Source: Ophioderma brevispina
Taxonomy: Eukaryota; Echinodermata; Ophiuroidea; Amphilepidida; Ophiodermatidae
Direction: 5' to 3'
Length of the DNA: 64,000 nt
Assembly: GCA_023653785.1 (NCBI GenBank)
Contig: JAMKCH010041378.1
Span: 18,788 to 82,787 of the forward strand
Below are positions 48,251-60,050 of the stretch, piece after piece. The notes below the pieces were generated by a model. It had not been told where the DNA came from and made no database searches. It saw nothing but the letters and a program-made list of their open reading frames with translations. Position 1 is the stretch's first letter. Every line of letters starts with the position of its first letter. A program made the translations under genes and the position numbers.

Positions 48251-48429
48251 CAACTGTGCTGTAGGGGTTTGTTTTAACACACACATACACACACATACAT
48301 ACATACCCCCAACCCAATACGAAACACATTAAAACATGACCTTCAGATGACCCTTTGACCTTGGTCTATGACCTTTGACCATCATCCACATATGAAGGAA
48401 CCCCTACTGCACCTTAACCCCAAGTCTGG

Positions 48430-48625
48430 GATAAAATTGATTCATTGAGCCCAATACTCAATTTGATTGGTCAAAAGCCATGAGTTGAAAAAAATATTGG
48501 GCGAACGAAGTCGAGCCCAATATTTTTTTCACTCATGGCAAGACCACTAAATTTGCTTGGACGAAAAAAGAATCCAATTTATCATTATTTGGTTTTGAGA
48601 TCGTGGTGTCCTATATTACTACACC
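48430..48625 (+). mobile_element. MITE family D, copy 2
   Basis: Matches the reverse complement of 7741-7938, including AAAATATTGGGCGAACGAAG in the centre and GAATCCAATTTATCATTAT near the right end. It is palindromic and non-coding. Confidence 0.7.
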
Positions 48626-48829
48626 CCATTTCATTTTTAAAGTAGGGCCATGTACAGGAACCATAATTATAAAGCATGAAGATGATGCTGTAATTATGTC
48701 AGAGCAATAAAGACCAATAGACACGATGAAACACTAGACAGCACAAAAACATGGAACCACCAAAATGTGGACACCACTAAAAGACATAGATAGCACACAC
48801 AGGAACCATAAAAGGTGTTGGACCAGCCA

Positions 48830-49330
48830 GGCATTCAATAAAAGACATCAACAACGAACCACCCAACACTGGAACCACCCGACATGGAACCACCAAAAAA
48901 CCCCACACCACAGAAAGGCATGGAACCACCCCACACTGGGAACACCGCCACTGGCAACCACCCGACACTGGGAACCACCCCACACTGGGAACCACCCAAA
49001 ACTGGGACCACCCAACACTGGGAACCCCCAACACTGGGAACCCCCAACACTTAGGGAACCACCCCACACTGGGAACCACCCAACACTGGTAACCACCCAA
49101 CTCTGGGAACCACCCAACTCTGGGAACCACCCAACTCTGGGAACCACCCAACTCTGGGAACCACCCAACTCTGGGACCCACCCAACTCTGGAACCACCCA
49201 ACCATGGGAACCACCCAACCCTGGGAACCATCAAAACCCTGGGAACCATCCCAACACTTGGGAACCATCCAAACCCTGGGAACCATCCAGAAACACTGGG
49301 ACCCCCCCAGACATAGAATCACCTACTATA
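48830..49330 (+). repeat. 18-bp minisatellite, GGGAACCACCCAACTCTG type
   Basis: Roughly 25 units of consensus GGGAACCACCCAACWCTG form an array, with the variant GGGAACCATCCAA(A)CCCTG toward the right. Strand composition is strongly skewed (A/C on top). The 18-bp period keeps frames open on both strands (about 180 codons each, 48765-49316 and 48777-49322), but these are Trp/Pro/His-rich or Gly/Trp/Val-rich repeats rather than a protein gene. Confidence 0.93.
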
Positions 49331-49848
49331 GAATAGCAAATTCTGGAAACCACCCAAAACATGGAAGTAAAGACTGAATTCACGACCAACCCACCACCAA
49401 AATGAAACATCCCTAATTGTATGGATCCCACCAATCATCTGCCATGTGCAGAAATAATGAGTCCAAAGTGGTGAAAAAATTGGGCACCAGGTTTTCTGCT
49501 GTCATTTGATGACTCAAACTCTCATTTTTATTGGGTCTCTACCATGTGTATAGTATATAAGACGGAAGATTCTCAAAACATAATAATTGGTTTAAATCGG
49601 ACTTAAACTTTTCGGATGAGCCGTGAAAAACGTACAACATGCACGTTATTGCAAATCCCCCTCTGCTTTCAAGCCATGGTGATAACAAGACAGAAAATGG
49701 CACTGAATGTCACTGGAAAATTGAATTTTGGGTTTTTGGCCTGACAAATTACTCACTTGATGCCACACCTTGACACAATCCATCTACTCAGAACAAAGGA
49801 GCATTCTAAAAATTGAGCTACTACCATTATCAACTGCCCCGTAATCCG

Positions 49849-50500
49849 TTTGCTTCCCTATTTTTGTCTCTTTTGTTCCTATTCTGCCTCTTGCTCCCTA
49901 TTTTTGCCTCTTTTGCTCCTTATTTTTGTTTCTCTTTTGTTCCCTTTTGGCCCTTTTTGCTCCCTATTTTTGCCTCTTTTTTGCTCCTATTTTTGCCTCT
50001 TTTTTTATTTATTTATAACATTCTGCATTTGCCAGGCAGAACCCAATAGTGCTATATGCATTAAATTCAAGTGGACGCCTCCAAAACAGCGGGGAAAGAT
50101 TATGGGAAGAAGTCTGATTTTAGATGCCGGAGGAAACCGAAGTGCTCAGAAAACCTGCGAGGACAAGTATGGTTCGGCAGCCAACTTCACCTACGACACT
50201 GGCTCGACCCGGAATCGAACCCGGGCCCGCATTGGTGAAAGGTGAGCAACTCCACCGCTACACCAACCGCCCTCCCAAATGTTTTGCTCCCTATTTCTTC
50301 CACTCTTTATGCTCCCTATTTTTGCGCCTTTCTTGTTTGACTCTTTGCTCCCGTACTTGTTTTTTTGTTGCCTCTCCCTATTTTTGTCTCCTTTTTGCTC
50401 CCTATTTCTTTCTCTTTATGCTCCTTATTTTTGCCTCTTTTTTGCTCCACCCTATTTTTGCCTTTTTTTTTGCTCCTTATTTCTTATCTCTATATAATTT
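49849..50500 (+). repeat. About 23-bp TTTTTGCTCCCTATTTTTGCCTC minisatellite, split by a SINE
   Basis: Units of TTTGCTCCCTATTTTTGCC run from 49849 to about 50005 and resume at 50277-50500. Between them lies a tRNA-derived sequence (50018-50273). Leu/Phe/Pro-rich frames across it are artefacts of the repeat. Confidence 0.88.
50018..50273 (-). mobile_element. tRNA-derived SINE
   Basis: On the minus strand the sequence begins GGGCGGTTGGTGTAGCGGTG. An A-box-like TGGTGTAGCGGTGG (50252-50265) and a B box GGTTCGATTCC (50211-50221) are spaced as in a tRNA, and the head ends CCGGGTCGAGCC. The anticodon stem does not pair well, so this is a SINE head and not a functional tRNA. The body runs leftward through CTGAGCACTTCGG to near 50018. 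It is inserted in the minisatellite. Confidence 0.75.
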
Positions 50501-50516
50501 GTTTTATTACAATTCC

Positions 50517-51516
50517 TAGTGTAGAACTGATCACATCGGAGGGTTCTGGATCGGCTCCAATTTTAAGCTATCGGATTCTGATTGGAATCGGCAAAAAATT
50601 CGGCTCCTCCCGACTGATCTCATGAACCGATCCCAGTACTACAAAGCCTAGAAAAAACGGCAAAAACTCATTTCAACTCACTGATCTGCCAAATGAAGCC
50701 CTTAAGCCCAATTTTGTGATAATAACTCTACTCATCTAGCATTGAACCACCTGATTCACTCAGACAACATTCACAATACTATGATAGCAAAAAATATGTA
50801 TCGTCAGCGTGTGTTTTTTGCATTCACAACGTTTAAGTTTACATGAATTCACGTGTCGGCAGTATCAGGGAATTTCCCGTTAATTGCTGATTAGCTGAAA
50901 AAACGTTCCTAATTGGCTGAGTTATTCTTTCATTTTATTAAAAATTTAGTGAAAGTTTGTTTTAATAATTTTGTTACAAAACTTTTCTGCGCACAGGTCA
51001 TAACAACATATATCATAGTTTTTCGCGTACATTTATAACGAGGAATGGGATGTTTCATTGTTACTTTTATCCAATTTGGAGAAATCTCTAAATATTTCAA
51101 AAATTCCCGAATCTTTTTACCCATCATCATTGCACAAACCGGAGTCCACGAATCAATAGGGCTGCCCAGTCGACTGCAAAGACAATTTTGTGATTGAGGG
51201 AGTATCATGGAACGCAGAAAACCCTGGAAAATGATTTTTTTCCATGTTTCTGTTTAAAACTGTTAGCATTTCAAGTAGATTGTACTTTTCTGTACTACAA
51301 ATATCAGTCAATGTAATTTGATCATTATAGCATAAGTAATAAACAAAGTTCAGAGAGCAAATGACAAATGTTACAGTGTACAGAATACCACTGTGCAAAT
51401 CACACGGGTCACTGACATCACCAGAGAATCGGTATCTGAATCGGAATCGGCCGATCAAACTTAAACATGATCGGAGATCGGCCGATTCAGAAGCAGTGTG
51501 GATCGGTTCTACACTA
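50517..51516. mobile_element. hAT-like non-autonomous element, 1000 bp, perfect 8-bp duplication
   Basis: Flanked by ACAATTCC at 50509-50516 and 51517-51524. Inverted ends are TAGTGTAGAACTGATC and GATCGGTTCTACACTA. Subterminal regions are rich in GATCGG and AATCGG words, as in many Ac-type hAT elements. Two minus-strand frames of about 92 and 101 codons do not resemble transposase. It inserted next to the minisatellite array. Confidence 0.88.
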
Positions 51517-52364
51517 ACAATTCCTGCCTAAGTAGATCAAATTGTGTTACATCTTAAAGATAATGGTGTGAATAGAGCATGTAATCATAAAATAAAAGTA
51601 TTTTACAAGCAGGGATGACATGTTGCTTTAATCCCCAAAACACCAGTTTATTGAATGGGTTTTTCAAATACTGACAAGATGTATGTTGGTGTATATGCAT
51701 TGCCCCATTGAATGGGTGCTTAGTTGGAAGCTTGTGCAGAGAAAAAAATGGTTATCCACAAAGATTAGAGACCAAGATGTTTTTGCCAGTATGATAAATA
51801 TTAGCCTGATCAGTAAAGAACATTGACGGTGCATAAACAAATCGGTGCTCTAACCGCTGATGCCTTCGATATTTTTTTCAGCTGGTTAATCTTGAAAAAT
51901 TATTCAAGTCAATATTGAATCTTAATCAAAATAATGAATATGGTGAACTCGCACATTTTGAGCTCAAAACTCAAATTAGGTCTTGACCCACTGTTTGTGA
52001 ACTTGGTTTACATGCATTTTTTTGGCAATGCAGTGTAGTGAATTATGAATGGATCTTTTAAAACCACCCCTGGACAATGCACTAAATTTCATACACTATT
52101 GTCCTTCAGTAGCAGTGGAAGCTATGGGTTTTAGTGATGTGATTTTGTCTAATAAATGGCCCATATTGGTGTCTTAAAAAAATGGGAGAAAAGAAAATAA
52201 AATCGAGGATAGAATGGGCACAAACGTTAAAAAATCGAGAAACAAGGTATCAAAAATAACAGTTTAATAGCATTGTGGTTGCTGAACACAGCAAAGGGGG
52301 TAAAATAAAAGCACCAGCAACATCATCTCACTGAAAGTACACTATATCATGCATTACAAATGTT

Positions 52365-52462
52365 TTAAAATGGCTTAGGAGCGGCATCAACTGGAGCTGT
52401 GACTCGCGCGGAACTGGGCCCACGAATCATGCTTTGTCTCACTTTTAGACCCGCAAAGTGCT
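52365..52462 (-). CDS. NSUN7: NSUN7 probable terminal coding exon
   Basis: The preceding exon ends with one base of a split codon. On the minus strand, splicing to CTAAACAG|AG at 52462 restores the frame and gives 31 codons and a TAA (52365-52367), including QSMIRGPSSARVTAPVDAAP. A second AG (AAAAG|TG, start at 52441) would keep the same frame with 7 fewer codons. Support is the frame match, the GC-rich codon-like composition in an AT-rich setting and the basic, Ser/Pro-rich character expected of an NSUN7 tail. The acceptor tract is weak and the tail is poorly conserved, so this is tentative. The alternative is that translation runs on past 53844 to a stop near 53734. Confidence 0.45.
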
Positions 52463-53843
52463 CTGTTTAGCCGGGGCTTAAGGTTTCGCTTTCATTGGGT
52501 TTAGTTTTGGTTTCGCGGGTATTCTAGAAAGGAGGTTGGAGTTTGAGGAGGAAGATATTAAGAATGCAGGGTAATATAGTGCGTGTTTGACCTATGTCAT
52601 ATTTATCTTAAATATCACATACACCATTGTGAAAAGTCAGACGTCCACATCAATTTCTGAGGAAAAAAGTAATTCAGGCAACATAATAAATAATATCAAT
52701 TCAGTTCGAGTCTTTAATCATTAAATCAAGAAATGGTTTATTGAGTTTCTATAAGTCTCACAAATTTTGAACAAGTTTTTTGTTACAATCAACATTTTTT
52801 TCTGAACATTTCCAGTAAATTGCTTGAAGAACCTGGGTCATGAAACAATTTCAGAGTAGCAAAAAAAGATTAATGTTTTAATTTTATTTCACAAGATATG
52901 ACGTCCCCTGTCTTGTCATATTTAAACAATAAAGAATTATAATCTGTGTCCTTAATCAATCTAGAGACCACTGTTCTCAATCATTTTTGTGTGGAAGACT
53001 TGACTTATTGCATGTTCGTCCATTAAAATAAATCACTTGTCTCTATTTCGCCGACTTACAAACTGCTGAGTCTGAAAATAATACGTTGTCATCTAATTCT
53101 AGATTGGAAAATAACCTCGTTCTAATGAAAACGTTATGAAGAACTGGTTTGGTCACTATGGGGGTTAAAACAAGGACTTTAATATGTGTCATATTTGTAA
53201 CCAGAGAATGAAATAAGAGAAATATAAGACTATACACAGAGGGACTTCCAACCCCCAGTTTAGTCCTTATTGAAATTTCCCCCTAAAGTACCTGCAGTCA
53301 TAAACAAAAACAAAATTGCTGAGTTGGCCTACACCTATTGCTCATTCCAAAGCTTTTGAGATTTGCTACTTGGTTCCATTCCAAATTCGGCTTTATTGTA
53401 AAAAAAAATTGCCAACTCAAACTTTTATTTTCTCTATCTTGACAAAGTGCACATATTTTTCTAAGTTGCACACTTTTTTTGTGATGTTTTTCCAACAAAT
53501 AACATCCACATTGCATGAATTGTAGTGCTTTCACCCAAAAATCATAACAATTGAAAGCAAAAGGGAAACCCAACAAGCAAGCTTTTGCTTGTTTAGCCTA
53601 CGAAGTCAATAAAATTTCTCCCCCAGCATTACGAGAAAATTTATTTCAATCTATCTCCATTAAAAATTCTTAACATATTATATTTCAAAGTGGAGAAGAA
53701 CATGCATCGCATACAAGAACATTGAGAAACCATCTAACATGAACATACACACATGCCTAAGCATAACGCCCTGGGAAAATTCCTGGACTCCACCACCTGG
53801 GCGGGGACATTGAAACCCAGGACCTTTTGCACAAAATACTTAC
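52463..53843 (-). other. NSUN7 intron (if the terminal exon is right)
   Basis: A 1.4-kb interval starting with the good donor GTAAGT on the minus strand. Near 53760-53837 it contains a fragment resembling a tRNA-derived repeat. I see no other exon in it. Confidence 0.45.
53760..53837 (-). repeat. Possible SINE fragment beside the NSUN7 donor
   Basis: On the minus strand, AAGGTCCTGGGTTTCAATGT resembles a degenerate B box with the usual preceding CCTGG. It lies directly after the splice donor. Without an A box or a second copy in the window this remains weak. Confidence 0.3.
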
Positions 53844-54138
53844 TTGCTGTCCTGACTGGCTTGACTTTCTTCTGCTGGCCGCCATTCGTGGGTTTCCCCG
53901 ATAAGTTCTTGTCCGTCCCACTAGTGCCAGAATGATTACTCTTGTAACCCTTGAGATACCTGGATGACACAGACTTCTTGGTAGTAAACCCTCTCGGTGA
54001 TGTGCGGCTGCTTTTCTTCTTCACCTTTTGAGGTTCGCCTTCTTCCTGATCAGCCTCTGTTTTCTTCCCGGCAGGGACATCACAGAGGCCTTTGGCCGCG
54101 GCTCGGGCTATGATGTCGGCTGCACTCAGAGCCTCATC
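53844..54138 (-). CDS. NSUN7: NSUN7, penultimate exon (basic C-terminal region)
   Basis: On the minus strand the acceptor TTTATTTTGTTTACAG and donor A|GTAAGT bound 295 nt: 98 codons plus one base. It enters in phase 0, matching the phase-0 end of 61107. The start includes ADIIARAAAKGLCDV. ARAAAKGL is the signature that follows the catalytic domain in vertebrate NSUN7 (recalled as VLARAAAKGLLD). The rest is Lys/Ser/Thr-rich (KKKSSRTSPRGF, GGQQKKVKPVRT), like the low-complexity basic tail of the human protein, which may contact RNA or give nuclear targeting. Confidence 0.9.
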
Positions 54139-54778
54139 CTGTAAACAAAATAAATTACCAGAATTTTAAAATAAGTGTTAACAATTTAAATATTGAAGCT
54201 AATTACAACGGATTTCCTACAAAGCAACAAGCGATTTGACATTACTGTGCAATGATTTTTGTCACTATAATTAATGTTGTGTTATCATTGTGCATACTGT
54301 AACATCCGATTAAAGGCTGACTCAGAGATTTCGAAATATAATTATTTTGTGATTAATTAAAAATAGTCAACTAGAACCAAAGATAGTTACCTAAAACACT
54401 CAATTCCAAGGTTTGAGATGAATTGGATTTTTGGCTTTGATGCAGTAAATGTTTATGTGTAGTATAACAGTACCACAGGATACTGTGTATAACAAAAATT
54501 TGGGGTCTGGAATTTTATTACAAAGTTGTGATTTTCTCCCTAAGGAGATCAATTTGAAAAAAAAAACAGTATGGGGATTAAAAAATCCTACGAAACTAAA
54601 GTCTTTATGGTAGTTTGCCTGCTCATACGGCACCAGTGTACCCAGCTGGGGTGCGGAGACAGCACTAGAACCCTGGGGGGTTGTGAAAAAAAATTATACA
54701 AAATCAGCCTATTTTTGCTTTGAGGTCCCCCTCAAACCCCGAATGCACCCCAAGATCCTCCATGCCTGGGTACGCCCC

Positions 54779-55063
54779 TTGGGAGTGTTTTGAATCAATC
54801 CCACAATGCATTGCAGTGTGCCTATAGTGCATTGTACTAAACATGTGTCAGTTCTTAGGGATAGCAAGTGTTCAAAAGTTTAAGAACCACAAGACATTTC
54901 ATGATAATGCTAAAAATTTTGTGGGCTAAAATGAGTGTCAAATGAATGTCAACGTCAGGGATTTTATGTGTTAAGAATAGTATTTTTGTGGAATCACATG
55001 TCCTTATTGAGGTGAAATTTCCCAAAATGGGTGCATTGTGGGATGGACTCAAAACACCCTCTG
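54779..55063 (+). mobile_element. MITE family C, 285 bp, 9-bp duplication
   Basis: Flanked by GTACGCCCC at 54770-54778 and 55064-55072. The inverted ends contain GAGTGTTTTGAATCAATCCC and GGGATGGACTCAAAACACCC and extend through ACAATGCA and TGCATTGT. It has exactly the same length as the copy at 60051-60335. Confidence 0.85.
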
Positions 55064-55234
55064 GTACGCCCCCATACTGGCTGAGTTTTACTCTGTATTT
55101 CACTGACATTTATCCTTCAAATAGTAGGATATTGCCAGAACAGGGTTTACCCCAATAGAAACTTCCTCTATTCTGGATGAATATGCAAGCCGGTGAAAAA
55201 AGGATGAGAAGCAGAAGTTGCATGATCTAATCAC

Positions 55235-55470
55235 CATTTAACACAAGAGAAGATATCAGTAGCTTCCCACAATGCATTGCTTCCAATGGAGATTTTTGTA
55301 CAGGTAGTGATGTGAATCGTTAGCGATGAAACATACTTAAAATGCAAGTTTGTGACTAGAACTGTTAATTTAGCCATGTTTTATCTCTAAAGATTCACAT
55401 CAGTACCTGTACAAAACCTCCATTGGAAGCAATGCATTGTGGGAAGCTTACTGATATTTTCTCTTAATTG
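55235..55470. mobile_element. Foldback MITE with arms of about 80 nt
   Basis: The left arm runs from about 55241 (AAGAGAAGATATCAGTAGC) through CCCACAATGCATTGCTTCC to GTGATGTGAATC. The right arm is its complement from GATTCACATCAGTACC to TACTGATATTTTCTCTT. The CCCACAATGCATTG core is shared with family C and with the palindrome in the segmental duplication, suggesting related families. Confidence 0.8.
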
Positions 55471-56092
55471 AACACCTTGTAAACACAAGACGGTGTCATA
55501 ATAGCCCCAATTACACATGACAAGCATCCAAAAGGTATAGTTCCTACATCCAACGTATTTTGACTAACTGTTGATTCATTTGCACACACAAGACCATGAT
55601 GTATTGGGATTGATTTGTGAATGAACTTAACACAGCAAAACTTGAAATGAAGTCAGCATGACTGCAGATTTTCTACAGGTATGTGGAATAGAAATCACTT
55701 TCTGTGAGCACTCGGGGCATTTAGGCCTTAAAAGATGTTTGCCATAACAGTGGAAATTAGGGTCAGTCGGATTTTTTAAGATGAACTTCATGTTTTACTA
55801 TAAAAACATGCTACTATTTAAAGCTTTTTCTCAATGACATAGCAACGATCTTTTCATTTTCTTGTTGTAGTTGTTTTTTTGTGTTATTTGGATGTTTTTT
55901 CACCTTGGTGTTGGTATTTTTTTTTAATCTTAAATGAAAATCATGGGTCGGTCAGCAGATTTTTTTATTTTGTGTTAATTTGTATCAAAGAATTGAGACT
56001 GCAGTTTTTTTACGGTCAGTCGGATTACCGAAAACAAACTTTTTTGGCCTTACCAGTTTGCTCTGTAACCTGTTTACTTCATTACTGGTTAA

Positions 56093-56425
56093 AGGGGCGT
56101 GTTCCGATCGTCTTTGGGACCCCCTGATTTACCCGGAAGTAGTATCGATTTTGATATCAGATGAAAGGCCGTATTTTTCTCATTGTCGTCCTGAAATTTG
56201 AGCCCTTGAATCCATTTCATTCCCAAGATATAAACAAAAACCACCGTTTTAGTGGTTAACCACTTTATTAGCACAGTATTGAATAGGGCTTTGCAACATG
56301 CATTATTGTGTCTACCATCAAAACCGCAAGTTTGTTTCCCACGGTACTTGATGGGGTGTATGTGCAAGTGCCAGGCTTTCATATCAAGTAGAGAACACAA
56401 TACACATAAATCGGAACAACCACCT
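56093..56425 (+). mobile_element. MITE family B, copy 2
   Basis: TTAA at 56089-56092 and 56426-56429 flanks inverted ends AGGGGCGTGTTCCGAT and ATCGGAACAACCACCT. This is the better-preserved copy and shows which bases are missing in the copy at 25910-26249. Confidence 0.85.
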
Positions 56426-57104
56426 TTAAATGCTGTACAAGAACAATAGAAACCCACCGAGTGAGCACACATGCGCTATGACATGGAGGCTTGATACATT
56501 GCAATAAAGTCCTAATATAAAATGCTGTGATATCAACATGTGGTTACGAATAAGGCAAAAATGTTCACACACACATTGCAGCAAAATAAAATACCTTTCA
56601 AAATCTGTCAGTTACTTTTAAACTTGTAATCACATCAAAACAGAGATATGCTAAGCACAAAACAAGTTGTAATTGGTGAAAAGCAAATTTACCAATTTCA
56701 ATAAACCTGAACTTTGTCAGTTTTGTTTATTTGGGAAAACCAAATCTTAATCTTAACGTCCTCACAAAGAGCAGATATGTGCATGAATTTTACATTTGGT
56801 GATAAATACATGAAATTTAGCTGAGACTTAAGGCATGTTCTCATAATTTTGGTTACAGAGATTTGTTTTGATAACAATGGCAGCCATTTTCCAAAATGGC
56901 TACAACTTCTGCTAGAGGGCAAATTTGTGATACCCCTGGAGCCAAATATCTTACTTAGAGCATGCCCAAGTTATGTGCCAAATCTCATGCTAATATCAAA
57001 TGCACAATTACACCCCGCGAATCTGTTCCACTACTATAATCTCAAAGTTGCTAATTATTTCAAGTGAGACATGAAACATCAAAATATTTAATATCCTAGA
57101 TTAA

Positions 57105-57434
57105 AGGGGGACGGCCCGATTTAAGTCTATAAATTTTTCATCTTGATAGAATGGCCTTCATCCCAAAACCCCCATCTATAAAGTTTTGTGCCGATATTTC
57201 AACCCGTTTTTAAGTGAGAGCTATAAACCATCCCCATAGAGTGCTGTGTAAAATTAATATTGGTTGACCAAAATGGGGCTCATAACATCCAAACCAAACA
57301 TCATTTAGCCCTAAGATTTCACAGGGTAAATGAGAAAAAATATATAGCTTTCTTCTTGAGTACCAAAATTAGACCACTTCCAGTAAAACCTGGGGTCCCT
57401 GGGGACGAAGCTATTAGCGATCAGCCCATGGACC
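57105..57434 (-). mobile_element. MITE family A, copy in NSUN7 intron
   Basis: TTAA at 57101-57104 and 57435-57438 flanks left AGGGGGACGGCCCGATTTAA and right CCCATGGACC ends. It is the reverse complement of the copies at 6330 and 26254. Confidence 0.85.
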
Positions 57435-60050
57435 TTAATGTCAATATTTCTCTTTTGTGTGTCCTAATTGTCTAATGATAAGTGTGTCCAACCAGAGAAG
57501 TGCAATGTTACAAATGACAATGTAAAGTGATACTTGTATTGTCAACATCAAACAGAGAAAGTTAATTTAATAGTGCAACACTAAAACTCTTACCAATCTT
57601 GCAGCCTAGAAAACAAAAATTACAAACAATGAGAAAAAATCCATCAGTTTAATGATCATACCTTGAAGGTTTAAAGTGACAGGAGTAGCCAGCGAAATTA
57701 ACACCGCTAGCATGCAATTGCTTCCAAATGTACAACACAATTGTCAGGGAAGCCAACTATGAAGCTATGGGCAATTGAAGGTTAAGGTTGGTACACAACC
57801 AATTTCTTCATGGGAGTACCTTTGAATACCTGTTAAGTAGCCGTGGAGTACCCACCCGCATGGATACCATGTCGCCGGCCGCAAAATTGGGTGTAATCAT
57901 CCACCTAGGTGCACACGCAGTACCTTAACCACTAGTCACCCCATGCAAATGAGCTTTGAACTCTGTGTGATTATTTTAGTGATCTTATCCATTATTTAAC
58001 ATTCTGGTCACCTATGCTATATGTTTTTTACACAAAATGTCGTATACAGGGGTTTTTGGTGACCCTGAACTCAAATATAGATGTTACTAAGCTTGAAAAT
58101 GATCAGAAAGGGGTAAATAACAATGTAATGTTTGGTGCCCTCTATGGGCCAAAGTGCTTCCTACTAGGCAGCCAGCCGGTAGGGGAGTACCTGTAAAGGT
58201 ACTCCCGAGGAATAGCTGCAGAGGTACTCCACTACTGGTCGCCTACATGTGTACCTATCAGTCACCTAGCAGGCAACTGTAGAGTACACTATAGGATGGG
58301 TACTACTAAGTAAACATAGCTATTATGCATCCAGTGGCATGTGTACTTCGCAAGTACTTAGTTATAGGTACTGCATGCATCAATAATGCATCAAGGGGTA
58401 CCCTTTGAGTAGAGCTAAGAGTGCCCATGGAGTAGCCTAAGCTCTGGGTTACACCATGAGTAAGAATTGGCTGTGTATAATGTAGTCCTTGTAAGCCATT
58501 GGAGTAGACTAGACTATGACATGGCGTAGCCAAGCTCGGGTTAAACTGTACACAGCACAATCGCACCAACATATACATTCACAAAAATCATACATTCACA
58601 CCACATACTTCACACCTACAGACGTTTGATACTTTGTGGGACCGTATGATACTATACCATACCAACTAACCCTTAATTGCCCACAACTTCAAATAAGGAA
58701 ATAAAAAGCCTCATGGTGTATGGGGGGAGAGGGTAAGGTTTTTCCCCTTTTTAGTGTGAAAATTAGCTTTAATGGAATAAATGCAATATTATATTGCACT
58801 TTATTTTCCCATTATTAGACGAGTGTCAAAATGGACAGTTACTTGGACAACTGTCTCTAACTGTCTTTGGGTGACAGGCTGTTTGTGTTGTTTTGTTTTT
58901 TTTTTTTTTGCTATTAGTTGTAAAAATGAGCCAGTTACTTAGACAACTGTCCTAAGGACAAATAACATATTAATAACTGTATGGGAATATTCTTCGCACA
59001 CTTCTAACAGTCAGTAGACAGGTGCTAAATTGGGTTTGTAAAATATTGGATGTCACCTCATCTATACCACACAAACACACACATGAACATTCACACCACA
59101 CACACACTTTCACACATGCACGCATGGGTGCGCACACACATACGATAGTTGACCAACCAAAATTGCTGTGAAGTTAGTGGTTAAGCCAAACCCCAAAGGA
59201 AGCTATGTTTGGCTCAAAAGTAGGGATGTTTTTTTTTTCTTTTTTCTATCCTATGGGATTTGCACCTGTGAAGCTTTATAGCAAGGTGGAGCACAAGTCA
59301 TCAACCCATAATATGGGACCTTTACCAATTATGCTCTATTACACTTACAGTTTTTATGTGGCTGAAAGGGTAATTGGTCTCACTCAATAAAATTACATTT
59401 AAAAAGAAATTCTCTTTTCCATAATGAACATAACTTAAACATTGGGAACTACCTGGATTTCACACAAACTGAGCAGCGCACCATTAGTCATGCATGTAAA
59501 GCCAAATGGCTACAGTGACATAAAGTTCTGGGAATTAAACTCGGTTGTAATATTTCTGTCACTATATACAGTAAAATATTCTAGTATGCAGATTGAAGCG
59601 TATGCAAAACAATAACTTGTACGTTTGATTTAGCAAGCTGTTTTCTTACACTCAGCGGTTACATTAAGTCAAGTTAGTAATTGGGTGAAGCGGATTTGTG
59701 TGCTGGAGAACGCTACTGCTGCACTCCAAAGTGTTCTACTGGGCCCGGGCTGTCAACACAGAAGTGGTGTGAAACTATGCTCTAGGGAAATAACACAGAT
59801 TTCTCTGTGCCATTAACACCACCCACGCAAAATATATTAAAACCCTAAAAATAGAGCGTTCCTCGGAACACTAGTGTAATCTGCCATTGGTGAATGGGGT
59901 CAAAGCTTTCATGGGGTCATTAGAGGTCAATCTGTGTACACCCCATAGGAGTCTTGGGCCAGTGGTTCTTCTGATCGAGTATGAGGTGATTTGAGTTAAA
60001 TAAGCGTAGGATTAACATTTTTGACACACACTTCCTACCAAAGTAATCCC

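Larger units (their letters stand above)
16091..52364. other. APBB 3' UTR plus intergenic region, no further gene recognised
   Basis: Thirty-six kilobases separate the two convergent stop codons. The part up to about 23.3 kb is relatively poor in repeats and could include a long APBB 3' UTR. From 23.6 kb on it is mostly transposon and tandem-repeat sequence, itemised separately. Stretches in which I see nothing specific are 16910-19090, 19270-22330, 22410-23590, 27160-28960, 30260-31090, 33900-34200, 34450-37750, 38640-39980, 40500-42640, 44020-46370 and 51530-52360. These contain only short unrecognised frames and homopolymer tracts such as the C run at 36540-36585. Confidence 0.6.

Noticed and set aside
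48765..49322. Overlapping plus and minus frames of 183 and 181 codons as a gene
   Set aside because: Both are produced by the 18-bp minisatellite; composition is purely repetitive and no splice or start context supports either.
50197..50273. Functional tRNA gene on the minus strand
   Set aside because: A and B boxes are present but the anticodon stem does not pair and the head continues into a SINE body.
49813..50625. Leu/Phe/Pro-rich plus-strand frames that look like membrane proteins
   Set aside because: They are translations of the TTTTTGCTCCC minisatellite and the inserted SINE.
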